In this document: positions 1 through 9,062 of the stretch, piece by piece | How the letters are laid out: each line of letters starts with the position of its first letter | Numbering within the stretch: the stretch's first letter is position 1 | Made by a program: the position numbers and the translations under genes | Assembly: GCF_000341085.1 (NCBI RefSeq) | Contig: NZ_ANBA01000007.1 | Span: forward strand, 310,001-374,000 | DNA length: 64,000 nt | Direction: 5' to 3' | Origin: Nocardiopsis ganjiahuensis DSM 45031 | GTDB lineage: Bacteria; Actinomycetota; Actinomycetes; Streptosporangiales; Streptosporangiaceae | Notes under the pieces: model-generated | Seen by the model: only the letters and a program-made list of their open reading frames with translations | Databases searched by the model: none | Told to the model about the DNA's origin: nothing

Positions 1-1
1 C

Positions 2-934
2 AAGGTGGAGCGCATCGTCGCCGAACGCGGCTACGTGCCCAGCGCCTCCGCCCGCAGCCTGGCCTCCAGCTCCTCCCGCCTGATCGGGCTGCTCATGCCG
101 GCCGCCGACGAGGACAGCCTCACCCTCAGCCCGCACAACACCGCCATGCTCGGGCAGATGGAACGCCAGCTGCGCAAACGCGACTACCACCTGATCCTGC
201 GCGGCATCTCCCGCCAGGCCGAGGTGGACGAGGCCCTCAAGTCCTGGAACCTCGACGGCGCCGTCCTGCTCGGCTTCCCCGACCGGGAGATCGACCGGCT
301 CACCCCCGCCACCACCGGGAACGTGCGGGTCCTGGCCATCGACAGCTACTCCCCGAACCCCCTCACCACCGGGGTGCGCTCCGACGACCGGACCGGCGCC
401 CGCCTGGCCACCGCCCACCTGCTGGCCCTGGGCCACCGTAGGATCGTCTTCGCCGGTCCTGGCTTCTCCGACGTGGGCGTGGTCCGCGAACGCTTCGAGG
501 GTTTCCTCGACGCCCACAAGGAAGCCGGGGTGACCTGGGACGAGGGCCTGTTGGTCGCGGTCGGGTCCACCACCTACGCTCCGGGCCTGGACCTGGGCAC
601 CCGCCTGCCCGAACTCCACCCCGGGGCCAGCGCCGTCTTCGCCACCGCCGACATACTCGCGGTCGGGATCATCGCCGGGCTCGTCGGCGCAGGCGTGGCG
701 GTCCCCGCGGAGGTCTCGGTGGTGGGCTTCGACAACCTCGACATCGGCGGCTACGTCACCCCCCAGCTCACCACCGTGGAACAGAACGTCCAGCGTAAGG
801 CCGCCGTCGCCGTGAACCTGCTCGTGGACTCCATCGAAGGCGAGGAACGCCCCGACGCCCCCGTCACCCTCGGCGTGGACCTGGTCGAACGCGCCTCCAC
901 AGCACCCCCGCCCGAACCGGCGGGTCCGGCCTGA
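2..934 (+). CDS. LacI/GalR-family transcriptional regulator (5' end cut by window)
   Basis: A sugar-responsive DNA-binding repressor of the LacI/GalR family. The window opens inside the helix-turn-helix domain: the first residues visible are its last helix followed by the hinge motif GYVPSASARSLAS. The rest is the periplasmic-binding-protein-like effector domain, with the usual stretches for effector binding and dimerisation (the RERFEGF segment near residue 155, TADILAVG near 217, and SVVGFDNLDIGGYVTPQLTTV-type sequence near 240). About 25 N-terminal residues lie outside the window. The effector is unknown; no sugar gene lies downstream on this strand. A strong inverted repeat follows the stop. 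Confidence 0.9.
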   Translation, partial: KVERIVAERGYVPSASARSLASSSSRLIGLLMPAADEDSLTLSPHNTAMLGQMERQLRKRDYHLILRGISRQAEVDEALKSWNLDGAVLLGFPDREIDRLTPATTGNVRVLAIDSYSPNPLTTGVRSDDRTGARLATAHLLALGHRRIVFAGPGFSDVGVVRERFEGFLDAHKEAGVTWDEGLLVAVGSTTYAPGLDLGTRLPELHPGASAVFATADILAVGIIAGLVGAGVAVPAEVSVVGFDNLDIGGYVTPQLTTVEQNVQRKAAVAVNLLVDSIEGEERPDAPVTLGVDLVERASTAPPPEPAGPA

Positions 935-976
935 ACCCGCGGATCCGGCCCGAGCGGCTGCCGGAGCCCGAACGGC

Positions 977-1009
977 GGCCCGTCACGGGAACCCGCCCCG
1001 TGACGGGCC
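977..1009. terminator. Bidirectional hairpin between convergent genes
   Basis: A perfect 13-bp inverted repeat (977-989 with 997-1009, 7-nt loop) sits between the convergent LacI-type and MFS genes. It lacks a U-tract, as is common for actinobacterial terminators. Confidence 0.7.
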
Positions 1010-1025
1010 GACCACCTCCGGACGA

Positions 1026-2615
1026 TCAGACCCCGGCGCGCTCCTCCTCCGCTTCGCGGGTACCTGCCGCGGTGGCCTCGGCGGTGCCGGTGGGTGCCAC
1101 GTCGCGGAGCAGGGCGATCGCCAGCACCGCGCCGGCCGCGGACAGGACCGCCGCGACGACGGCCGCGCCGTTCAGTCCACCGGCGAACGCCGCCTGCGCG
1201 CTCTCGACCAGCGCGGTGCCCGCCTCGGCGGGCAGGCCCTCGGCGACGTCCAGGGCTCCGGGCAGGGTGTCGGCCGCCTCCGCGGCCTGCGCCTCGGTGA
1301 CGCCCTCCGGAGCGGCACCGTCCATCCGGAAGCGGTACACCGCCGTTCCCACACTGCCCAGGAGCGCCACGCCCAGTGCCACGCCCAGGTCACTGGCGGT
1401 GCTGTTCACCGCGGAGGCGGCACCCGCCTTCTCCGGCGGGGCGGAGCCCATCACCATGCCGGGGACCAGTGCCATCACCGGCGCGATACCGGGGTAGAGC
1501 ACGTAGAAGCCGACGATGAGCAGGGCCATCCCCGCGGTGCTGTCCACCTGGGTCAGGAGCAGGTAGCCGACGGTGGAGACCACCAGGCCGACCGCGATGA
1601 CGTAGGCGGGGCGCACCCGGCGGGCGATCACCGGGGTGACCGTGGAGACGACGACGAGCCCGATGGCGGCGGGCAGGATCCACAGCCCGGCCCGCAGCGG
1701 CGACTCCTGCGCGACCAGCTGGAGGTACTGGGTGAAGAGCAGGTACACCCCGCCCAGGGCCACGGCGGCGAGCATGTACACGCCCAGGGCCCCGCTGAAG
1801 GTCCGGTCGGCGAACAGGCGCATGTCCAGCAGCGGGTCCGCCAGGCGCAGCTGCCTGCGGACGAACACGGCCGCGAACAGCACACCGGCGACCAGAGCGG
1901 TCACCGTCATCGCCGACGGCCCGGCCTCCGCCAGCTTCTTGATCCCGTAGACGAAGGGGAGCAGCGCGGCCAGCGACAGCAGCACGCTCAGCGGGTCCAG
2001 CCTGCCCTTGTCGGGAGCCCGGTACTCCGGGACCAGCAGCGGGACGGCGACCAGGACCAGCACCATCACCGGTACCCCGACCAGCATGGCCGCCCCCCAC
2101 CAGAAGGCTTCCAGCAGCAGGCCGCCGACCAGCGGTCCCAGAGCCACGCCCACCGACACCGAGGCCGCCCACATACCGATCGCCATCGCGCGCTGGCGGG
2201 CGTCGGAGAACATGACGGTGATCAGCGACAGGGTCGCGGGCATCAGCGCCGCCGCGCCCAGGCCCATCAGAGCGCGTGCGGCGATCAGCAGTTCGGGGTT
2301 GGGGGCGTAGGCCGCCCCCACCGAGGCGGCGCCGAACAGCGCCGCTCCGGTCAACAGCAGCCGGCGCCGACCGAGCCGGTCGCCCAGGGTCCCCATCGTG
2401 ACGAGGAAACCGGCCATGACGAACCCGTAGATGTCGTTGATCCACAGCACCTGGGAGCCGCTCGGGCCCAGGTCGGCCGTGATGTAGGGGGTGGCGAGGA
2501 AGAGGACGGTCATGGCGAGGAAGAGCAGGACCGTCGGGAAGAGGAGAACGGTCAGGCCCAGCCACTCCCGCGGTGTGGCCCGGTGCGCGGAGGCATCGGA
2601 GGTCTCGGTGGACAT
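1026..2615 (-). CDS. MFS transporter, DHA2 (EmrB/QacA-like) family
   Basis: A proton-driven multidrug or metabolite exporter in the cytoplasmic membrane, 529 aa, the usual size for 14-helix DHA2 proteins. The motif-A loop is visible (GDRLGRRR, near residue 80), as is a motif-C-like glycine-rich stretch (GVALGPLVGG, near 155). The hydrophobic segments run to about residue 500, ending in a short polar tail rich in Glu. The ATG is preceded by AAGGA about 8 nt upstream. It is divergent from the AfsR/SARP-type regulator at 2840 across about 220 bp, so that regulator may control it. The substrate cannot be told from sequence. Confidence 0.88.
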   Translation of the reverse strand: MSTETSDASAHRATPREWLGLTVLLFPTVLLFLAMTVLFLATPYITADLGPSGSQVLWINDIYGFVMAGFLVTMGTLGDRLGRRRLLLTGAALFGAASVGAAYAPNPELLIAARALMGLGAAALMPATLSLITVMFSDARQRAMAIGMWAASVSVGVALGPLVGGLLLEAFWWGAAMLVGVPVMVLVLVAVPLLVPEYRAPDKGRLDPLSVLLSLAALLPFVYGIKKLAEAGPSAMTVTALVAGVLFAAVFVRRQLRLADPLLDMRLFADRTFSGALGVYMLAAVALGGVYLLFTQYLQLVAQESPLRAGLWILPAAIGLVVVSTVTPVIARRVRPAYVIAVGLVVSTVGYLLLTQVDSTAGMALLIVGFYVLYPGIAPVMALVPGMVMGSAPPEKAGAASAVNSTASDLGVALGVALLGSVGTAVYRFRMDGAAPEGVTEAQAAEAADTLPGALDVAEGLPAEAGTALVESAQAAFAGGLNGAAVVAAVLSAAGAVLAIALLRDVAPTGTAEATAAGTREAEEERAGV

Positions 2616-2827
2616 CGGTGGGTTCCTTCCAGAGGTTCGGTGGAGACGGGAACCACCGTCGCGAACCCCGCTTCGGACACCCTCAGGACCGGCTCAGGGT
2701 CCTGCGCCCGGCCGTGTGGCGGACCGGTGCGTCAGCGCGCTCCGGCGGCCGGGGCGGCCTGCCGGGCAGCGGCCGCCCCGGCCGTCCCTTCGCCGTGGAC
2801 CGCGGAGAACACCCGCGTCCCAGGGGC

Positions 2828-2833
2828 TATCGT
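2828..2833 (+). promoter_or_regulatory. -10 element of a probable leaderless promoter for the SARP gene
   Basis: TATCGT lies six bases before the ATG at 2840, which would put transcription start on the initiation codon. No Shine-Dalgarno sequence is present. Confidence 0.5.
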
Positions 2834-2839
2834 GATCCC

Positions 2840-5800
2840 ATGCGTTTCGGGGTGCTGGGGCCACTGGCGGTGTGGACCGACGGGGGAGACCCCGTTCGAG
2901 TACCCGAACTGAAGGTGCGGCTCCTGTTGGCCGGCCTGCTGGCCGACCCGGGGCGGCTGGTCCCCGCCGACCGCCTGGTGGAACACCTGTGGGGCGGTGA
3001 CCTGCCCGCCAACCCCGCCGCTTCCCTCCAGACCCGCGCCTCACAGCTGCGCAGGGCGCTGGGCGAGGCGGAGGAGGGCGGCCGCACCCTGCTGGTCTCC
3101 CGTCCGCCCGGATACCTGCTCGACGCCGAACCCGGCTCCGTGGACTCACAGGCCTTCCACGAGCTGCTCGCCCGGGCCCGTGCGGCCGCCGACCCGTCGA
3201 CCCGCGCCGCCCTGCTGGCCGACGCCCTGGCCCTGTGGCGCGGACCCGCCTTCGGCGACTTCGCCGACCACGAGTTCACCCGGGCGGTCACCACCCGCCT
3301 GGAGGACCAGCGGCTGACCGCGCTGGAGGAACAGGCCGAGATCCGGGTCGAGCTGGGCGAACACGATCTGGTCGCCGACGAGCTCGGCGACCTCATCGAG
3401 CGCCACCCGCTGCGCGAGCGGATGCGCGCCGCCCACATGCGGGCCCTGTACCGCTCCGGCCGCCAGAGCGAGGCACTGGACAGCTACCACCGGCTCCGCG
3501 CCCACCTGGCCGACGAGCTGGGTCTGGACCCGGGGCCGGGGATCACCGAGCTGTACCGGGCCGTCCTCACCCAGGAACTGGGCCCGGGCCGACCGCCCGC
3601 CCCCGCTTCCTCTGCCGGCTCCGCGCCCCCAGCGGCCCCCACCGCACTGGCCGTGCCCCGGCCGGGGCTGCCCGAACCCGCCACCTCCCTGGTGGGCCGG
3701 GACGCCGAGGCCGACCGGGTCGTGTCCGTCCTGGACGGCGCCCGCCTGGTCACCCTCACCGGTTCCGGCGGGGTCGGCAAGACCCGTCTGGCCCTGGCCG
3801 TCGCCGCGCGCGCCACCGCGTCGGACGGTGTCCGCTGGGTGGATCTGTCCGGCCTGGGGGCAGCCGACCCCGACGCCGACCGCGCCGGCCCCGACCGCGG
3901 CGGCACCGGTACGGCCGAGGTCGTCGAGACCATCGCGGCCGGGCTCGGGGTCCGGGACGACACGGCCTCCACCGGCGCCGCCCCCGCGCCCGTCGCTCCC
4001 ACGGATCCGGGCGGACGGGGCCTGGCCCGCCTCGCCGAGGCGGTGCGTTCCCAGGACACCCTCCTGGTCCTCGACAACTGCGAACACCTGGTCGCCCCGG
4101 TCGCCGAGGTGATCGCGGCCCTGCTGAACGCGGCCCCCGGTCTGAGGGTGCTCGTGACCAGCCAGGCCCAGCTGGCACTGGCGGCCGAACACGTGTGGCA
4201 GGTGCGGCCGCTCTCGCTCCCCGCCCCCGGCGCCGACACGGAGACGGCGCGGGGCTCCGACGCGGTCCGGCTGTTCGTCGAGCGCGCCGCGGCGACCTCG
4301 CCGGGATTCGCGCTCACCGACACCAACACCGAGGCGGTCACCGCGATCTGCCGCCACCTGGACGGTGTCCCCCTGGCCCTGGAACTGGCCGCGACCCGGG
4401 TCCGGAGCCTGGGAGTGCACGCCCTCGCCGAACGGATCGACGACCGCTTCTCCCTGCTCTCCTCCGGCTACCGGGACGCCCCGAACCGCCAGCGCACCCT
4501 GCGCGCGGTGATCGACTGGAGCTGGGACCTGCTCTCCGACCCCGAACGCGCGGTCCTGCGCAGGCTCTCCGTGCACGCCGAGGGCTGCACCCTGGCCGCG
4601 GCCGAGGCGGTCTGCTCCGCCCCCGGCACAGCACCGGGCCAGGTCATGGACCTGCTGGCCGACCTGGTCGACCGTTCCCTGGTCGCGGTCACCGACCACC
4701 CGTCAGGGCCGCGCTACCGGCTGCTGGAGTCGGTCTCCGCCTACGGCCTGGAAAGGCTGCGCGAGGTGGGGGAGGAGGAAGGGGCCCGAACGCGTCATCT
4801 GGAGTACTACCTCCACCTGGCCGAGCGCGCCGATCCCCACCTGCGCACCGCCGTCCAGCGCGGCTGGCTGGACCGGCTGGACACCGAGTCCGCCAACCTG
4901 CGCCGGGCCCTGGCCACCGCCACCGCAGCCGGCGCGTCCGACCACGCCCTGCGGCTGGCCGACGCGCTGGCCTGGTACTGGCTGATCCGCGGCCGGCTCT
5001 GCGAGGGCAGCCGGGCCCTGGCCTCGGCTCTCGCCCTCGACGGCGGGGACCCCGACCGGCGGCGGACCGCCAGGCTGTGGCGGGCCTGCCTCGTCCACGG
5101 GTTCGCCCTGGAACCCGACCAGGCCGAGGAACCGGAGGAGCCCGGCTCCGACACCGTTCCGGCCTCCTCCGAACTCCGGGCCCGCTGGTTCCTGATGGAC
5201 GCGCGCACCGGCTTCTCCCCGGCCGACCACGACGGCTACGGGCCCCGCCTCGAGCGCCTGGCAGCGGAGTTCGAGGAGCGGTCCGACCCGTGGGGGACCG
5301 CCGCCGTCGAGGTGACCCTGGCCCGCAGGGCGTTCGGCCGCAGCGATCTGGACGCGCTGCGCGCCCACGCCGTACGCGGCGCCGCCCTGTTCGCCGAGAC
5401 CGGCGACGGTTGGGGGCAGGCACTGACCAGCGACCTCCTCGGGACCCACGCCGAGGTCACCGGGGAGTACGCCGCCGCGGCCCGCCACCACCGGGAGGGG
5501 CTGCGCGTGGCCGAGGGCCTGGGCCTGTGGACCGAGATGGGGGAACGGCTCATCTCGCTCGGCCGGATCGCACTGCTGGAGGGCGACCTCCGACGCAGCG
5601 AGGAACTCCACGAGCGGGCGCGCCTGCTGTCGGTGGAACACGGACACGTGGTGGGGGAGGAGGCCGCCGTCCTCGGCCTGGGCATGGTGGCGCGCCGCCG
5701 CGGCGACCTCGACACGGCCCGGTCCCACCTGGAGGCGTGGCTGGGGTGGCACCTGCGGATGCGCTCCGACTTCGGCGCCTCGCTCATCCTGGCCGAACTC

Positions 5801-6172
5801 GGCTTCGCCGCCGAACTGGGCGGCGACCCCGGCGAGGCCGAACACCTGCACCTGCGAGGGCTGGAGGCGGCTCGTCGGACCGGGGACCCGCGCGCCGTCG
5901 CCCTCGCCCTGGAGGGGCTGGCCGGCGCGCGTGTGCTGGGCGCAGCCCCCGAGCACGCGGTCCGGCTGCTGGGTGCGGCCGAGGCGCTGCGGGCGTCGGT
6001 GGGCGCACCACTGCCCGAGGCCGAACGCGGTGACGTGGACCGGGTCGAGGCGCGCATCGCGGCCGCCCTGGCGCCCGGCCCCCGGGAACGCGCACGCGCC
6101 CACGGACGCACCCTCGACCTGGCCGGGGCCCTCGCCGAGGCCGAGAACGGGCGGGTCGCGAGCCGCTCCTGA
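2840..6172 (+). CDS. AfsR/SARP-family transcriptional regulator with NB-ARC and TPR domains
   Basis: A large regulator of the AfsR type, 1110 aa, usually an activator of secondary metabolism or export. Domains in order: OmpR-like winged helix (about 1-90), bacterial transcriptional activator domain BTAD (about 95-240), a Pro/Ala linker, an NTPase domain with Walker A GSGGVGKT (near 308) and Walker B-like LLVLDNCEHL (near 407), then helical TPR-type repeats to the C terminus. The open frame extends upstream to 2573, but homology begins at MRFGVLGPLAVW, and a -10 element sits six bases before that ATG. It is divergent from an MFS exporter. A direct repeat with 11-bp period, the spacing SARP proteins recognise, lies 60 bp past its stop, in front of the next gene. 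Confidence 0.88.
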   Translation: MRFGVLGPLAVWTDGGDPVRVPELKVRLLLAGLLADPGRLVPADRLVEHLWGGDLPANPAASLQTRASQLRRALGEAEEGGRTLLVSRPPGYLLDAEPGSVDSQAFHELLARARAAADPSTRAALLADALALWRGPAFGDFADHEFTRAVTTRLEDQRLTALEEQAEIRVELGEHDLVADELGDLIERHPLRERMRAAHMRALYRSGRQSEALDSYHRLRAHLADELGLDPGPGITELYRAVLTQELGPGRPPAPASSAGSAPPAAPTALAVPRPGLPEPATSLVGRDAEADRVVSVLDGARLVTLTGSGGVGKTRLALAVAARATASDGVRWVDLSGLGAADPDADRAGPDRGGTGTAEVVETIAAGLGVRDDTASTGAAPAPVAPTDPGGRGLARLAEAVRSQDTLLVLDNCEHLVAPVAEVIAALLNAAPGLRVLVTSQAQLALAAEHVWQVRPLSLPAPGADTETARGSDAVRLFVERAAATSPGFALTDTNTEAVTAICRHLDGVPLALELAATRVRSLGVHALAERIDDRFSLLSSGYRDAPNRQRTLRAVIDWSWDLLSDPERAVLRRLSVHAEGCTLAAAEAVCSAPGTAPGQVMDLLADLVDRSLVAVTDHPSGPRYRLLESVSAYGLERLREVGEEEGARTRHLEYYLHLAERADPHLRTAVQRGWLDRLDTESANLRRALATATAAGASDHALRLADALAWYWLIRGRLCEGSRALASALALDGGDPDRRRTARLWRACLVHGFALEPDQAEEPEEPGSDTVPASSELRARWFLMDARTGFSPADHDGYGPRLERLAAEFEERSDPWGTAAVEVTLARRAFGRSDLDALRAHAVRGAALFAETGDGWGQALTSDLLGTHAEVTGEYAAAARHHREGLRVAEGLGLWTEMGERLISLGRIALLEGDLRRSEELHERARLLSVEHGHVVGEEAAVLGLGMVARRRGDLDTARSHLEAWLGWHLRMRSDFGASLILAELGFAAELGGDPGEAEHLHLRGLEAARRTGDPRAVALALEGLAGARVLGAAPEHAVRLLGAAEALRASVGAPLPEAERGDVDRVEARIAAALAPGPRERARAHGRTLDLAGALAEAENGRVASRS

Positions 6173-6231
6173 CCCGTGCGGGCCCCGCCCGCCCCGCTTC
6201 CGTTCCACCCTTGGGACGCGGTCCCTGCACG

Positions 6232-6262
6232 GATCCTGAGCCGATCCTGAGCCGATCCTGAG
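6232..6262 (+). promoter_or_regulatory. Three direct repeats of GATCCTGAG with 11-bp period, candidate SARP binding site
   Basis: GATCCTGAG occurs at 6232-6240, 6243-6251 and 6254-6262, all on one face of the helix. SARP activators bind heptamer-type direct repeats spaced 11 bp near the -35 region. A weak -10 (CAGTCT, 6284-6289) lies six bases before the ATG at 6296, so the repeats occupy the -35 region and upstream. That the adjacent SARP binds here is inference. Confidence 0.5.
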
Positions 6263-6295
6263 GAGGTCCGAAGCCGGCGGGCGCAGTCTGTGGTC

Positions 6296-6793
6296 ATGAA
6301 CGACATCGCGAACGAACACAGCAGCGCCCCCGGCGGCTCCGTCGGCGGCACGGTCACCGTCACCGACAGCCCGGACCCCTCTGTGGCCGAGCACGTGCGG
6401 CGCTACCTCGCCACCGGGGGCGCCAGCGGCTACATGGAGGGCGGTTCCACCAACCTCGTCCTGACCACCGTGGGCCGGCGTACCGGACTGCGCCGCCGCA
6501 CAGGGCTCTTCTTCGGCAGGGACGGCGACCGCCTCGTCCTGGTCGCCTCCGGGGCGACCTTCGGACACCTCGAACCGCCGCACTGGTACCGCAACCTCGT
6601 GGCCGAACCCGAGGCGGAGGCGCAGGTGCTCGCCGAACGGTTCCGGGTCCGGGCCCGGGAGGTCCGAGGCGAGGAGTACCGGCGGCTCTGGCACATGATG
6701 GCCGAGGCGTCCCCCGTCTACCACAGGCACGCCGAGACCGCGCGCCACCACATCCCCGTCCTGGTCCTGGAACGCGTTGAGGAGCAACGATGA
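6296..6793 (+). CDS. DDN-like deazaflavin (F420)-dependent nitroreductase family protein
   Basis: A small split-barrel oxidoreductase of the DUF385/DDN family, 165 aa, expected to use coenzyme F420 or to bind a flavin. Typical family features are the LVLTTVGRRTGLRR segment (near residue 55), the GDRLVLVAS strand (near 80), the HWYRNLVAEP motif (near 100) and the C-terminal HIPVLVLERV strand. An in-frame GTG at 6290 is an alternative start; the ATG at 6296 has a -10-like element six bases upstream and no well-placed ribosome site. It overlaps the next gene by ATGA, so the two are translationally coupled. Direct repeats just upstream suggest control by the neighbouring SARP regulator. Confidence 0.82.
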   Translation: MNDIANEHSSAPGGSVGGTVTVTDSPDPSVAEHVRRYLATGGASGYMEGGSTNLVLTTVGRRTGLRRRTGLFFGRDGDRLVLVASGATFGHLEPPHWYRNLVAEPEAEAQVLAERFRVRAREVRGEEYRRLWHMMAEASPVYHRHAETARHHIPVLVLERVEEQR

Positions 6794-7323
6794 ACACGGC
6801 CGTGAACGAGCACGGAGAGCACGCCCTGCGCACCTGCGGGCGGGTCCACGCCTTCGCCGACATCCGGGAGGACTTCGACGCCATCGTCGGGTCCGTCGTC
6901 TACTCGACCATGACCACCGTCGACACCCGGGGCCGACCGCGCTCGCGTGTGCTGATCCCGGTGTGGGAGACCGACGGGGAGGAGCCCACCGGCTGGCTGG
7001 GCACCTACCGCACCCCGGTCAAGGCCGCGCACCTGGCCGACAACCCCCACGCAACCTTCTCGTACTGGTCGCCGGCCCAGAACACCGTGTCCGTGGACGT
7101 GACCGCGGAGTGGGTCGACGACCCCGGGATCAGGAAACACGTGTGGAACCTGTACCGCTACGGGAGCCCGCCCGGTGCGGGCTACGACCCGAAGGGCTTC
7201 TGGAAGGGGCCCCAGGACCCGAAGTTCCAGGTGCTGCGACTGGAACCGTGGCGGATCCAGGTCCTGCGCGGCCGCGACCTCGTCGCCGGGATCCCCTCCC
7301 GGATCTGGCGGAGCGAGGCCTGA
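6790..7323 (+). CDS. Pyridoxamine 5'-phosphate oxidase-like split-barrel protein
   Basis: A 177-aa FMN- or F420-binding split-barrel protein of the PNPOx-like superfamily. The strand TMTTVDTRGRPRSRVLIPVW (residues about 40-60) is the usual flavin-phosphate-binding part, and the middle holds TPVKAAHLADNPHATFSYW, which matches the family. Its ATG overlaps the stop of the DDN-like gene (ATGA), so both are probably one operon. The substrate is unknown. Two adjacent split-barrel enzymes suggest one reductive or detoxifying step on a shared small molecule, but this is inference. Confidence 0.8.
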   Translation: MNTAVNEHGEHALRTCGRVHAFADIREDFDAIVGSVVYSTMTTVDTRGRPRSRVLIPVWETDGEEPTGWLGTYRTPVKAAHLADNPHATFSYWSPAQNTVSVDVTAEWVDDPGIRKHVWNLYRYGSPPGAGYDPKGFWKGPQDPKFQVLRLEPWRIQVLRGRDLVAGIPSRIWRSEA

Positions 7324-7374
7324 CCCCCTCGACCCGTCCTCTCCCGACTGCCCGTCCCCGGTCTCTCCGCCCCC

Positions 7375-7431
7375 GGCGCCGCCGACCCTGACCCGTACGC
7401 CCCCGCCCTCGGCGCCGCCGACCCTGACCCG
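7375..7431. repeat. 21-bp direct repeat with 36-bp period
   Basis: GGCGCCGCCGACCCTGACCC-type units lie at 7375-7395 and 7411-7431, identical over 21 bp, in the 260-bp gap between the PNPOx-like gene and the flavoprotein. No gene is evident in that gap; function unknown. Confidence 0.6.
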
Positions 7432-7584
7432 CACGGCCCAGGCCCGGCAGAGAAGAGCAGGGGCCGTGCGGGACAGCGGTCCGGCCGCCCGGGCACGGTG
7501 TGTGCGTGTCGGGTCTTCCCGTGCACCGCCGGACCCGACACCATCGGGGGAGTGAACCACCGGACCACGGGCGGAGCGAGGCAC

Positions 7585-8943
7585 ATGGAGCACCTGGACG
7601 CGATCGTCATCGGGATGGGGCCGGGCGGTGAGACGGTCACCGACCGCCTGCTCACCGCGGGCAGGCGGGTGGCGGTGGTCGAACGCGAACTCATCGGCGG
7701 TGAGTGCGGCTACTGGGCGTGCATCCCCACGAAGGTGCTGCTGCGCCCGCCCGAGGTGCGCGAGGAGGCGGTCGGCGCCGCCGGGGTCGCCGACCCCGCG
7801 CTGGACTGGCCCGCCCTGCGCTCCTACCGGGACCAGATGATCCGCCACCTCGACGACTCCAAGCAGGTCGAGGGGTACCGGGAACGCGGTGCCCTGGTGC
7901 TGCGGGGCGAGGCGCGGATCGTGGGCCGCGACCCCTGGCGGGTGGCGGTGGGCAACACCGAGCACACGGCCGACCACGTGGTGGTGGCCACCGGTGCGAG
8001 GGCGCTGGTCCCGCCGATCGATGGCCTGGACGGCCTGGGCCCCGACGTGCTCTGGACCAACCGTGAGGCGACCGCCCTCACCGAGATCCCCGAACGCGCC
8101 CTGGTGGTCGGTGGCAGCGCGGTCGGTGTCGAGCTGGGCCAGTTCCTGGCCCGGATGGGCAGTCAGGTCACCATCGTCCAGCGCGGACCGCGGCTCCTGG
8201 ACCGCGAGGATCCCCGGTTGTGCGAACTGGTCAGCGAGCAGTTCGAGCGGGACGGGGTCACCGTGCACCTGGGCAGCCAGGTCACCTCGGTGGCCAGGGA
8301 GGGCGACGGGATCTCCGCGGTCCTCTCCGGCGGTGAGCGGGTCCGGGCCGACGTGATGCTCCTGGCCACCGGCCGGGTGCCCCGGGGCGACCAGTTGGGC
8401 CTGGCCGAGCTCGGGGTGGAGCCGGACCGCGGGGCGCTGCCGGTGGACGGGCACTGCCGGGTCGCCCCCGGGCTGTGGGCCGCAGGGGACGTCACCGCGC
8501 GGTCGATGTTCACCCACGTGGCCAAGTACCAGGGGCGGGTGATCAGCGCCAACATCCTCGGCACGGACCAGGTGGCCGACTACACGGCCGTCCCCCGCGT
8601 GGTGTTCTCGTATCCGGAGATCGCGGCGGTCGGGCTGACGGAGGCCCAGGCGCGGGAGCGGGGGATCGACGTCGCCACCGCCGAGACGGACCTGACCGCG
8701 GCCCTGGCCCGTCCCTGGACCATGGACACGGACCCGCGCGGCACGCTGGGGCTGGTCGCTGACCGCGAGCGCGGGGTCCTGGTCGGGGCCTGGGCGTTCG
8801 GTCCGCTGGCCTCGGAGTGGATCCACACCGCCGCGCTCGCGATCCGCATGGGGCTGCCGATCGTCGCCCTGCGCGACACGATTCCGCAGTTCCCGACCTT
8901 CAACGAGGGCTACCTGATCGCGCTGGAGGCACTGGACGTCTGA
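7585..8943 (+). CDS. FAD-dependent pyridine nucleotide-disulfide oxidoreductase family protein
   Basis: A flavoprotein of the dihydrolipoamide dehydrogenase/mercuric reductase family, 452 aa. The FAD-binding GxGxxG is IGMGPGG (near residue 9), the redox-active disulfide CxxxxC is CGYWAC followed by IPTK (near 42), the NAD(P)-binding motif is VVGGSAVGVELGQFLA (near 177), and the second FAD motif is GLWAAGD (near 300). The C-terminal dimerisation domain is present. The usual HPTxxE pair reads FPTFNE, so the catalytic histidine is replaced by Phe; proton relay must differ from classic dithiol reductases. The start is the ATG at 7585, where the family begins. Substrate unknown; it is transcribed alone. 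Confidence 0.85.
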   Translation: MEHLDAIVIGMGPGGETVTDRLLTAGRRVAVVERELIGGECGYWACIPTKVLLRPPEVREEAVGAAGVADPALDWPALRSYRDQMIRHLDDSKQVEGYRERGALVLRGEARIVGRDPWRVAVGNTEHTADHVVVATGARALVPPIDGLDGLGPDVLWTNREATALTEIPERALVVGGSAVGVELGQFLARMGSQVTIVQRGPRLLDREDPRLCELVSEQFERDGVTVHLGSQVTSVAREGDGISAVLSGGERVRADVMLLATGRVPRGDQLGLAELGVEPDRGALPVDGHCRVAPGLWAAGDVTARSMFTHVAKYQGRVISANILGTDQVADYTAVPRVVFSYPEIAAVGLTEAQARERGIDVATAETDLTAALARPWTMDTDPRGTLGLVADRERGVLVGAWAFGPLASEWIHTAALAIRMGLPIVALRDTIPQFPTFNEGYLIALEALDV

Positions 8944-9062
8944 GGGCGGACCAGGAGCGGACCGGGCGGGCAGGTGCTTCGGGCCCGACGCGCGGCGGAC
9001 CCGGAGCGGGACCGGCCCCGCGAACGGACCGGCTCCGGAGAGAACCCGGCCCGGCGCGGGGA

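Noticed and set aside
2573..2839. N-terminal extension of the SARP regulator
   Set aside because: The extra 89 residues have no homology, overlap the divergent MFS gene's start region, and a leaderless promoter fits the ATG at 2840.
6232..6262. Short repeats as a CRISPR-like array
   Set aside because: Only three 9-bp units without spacers; the 11-bp period fits a binding site.
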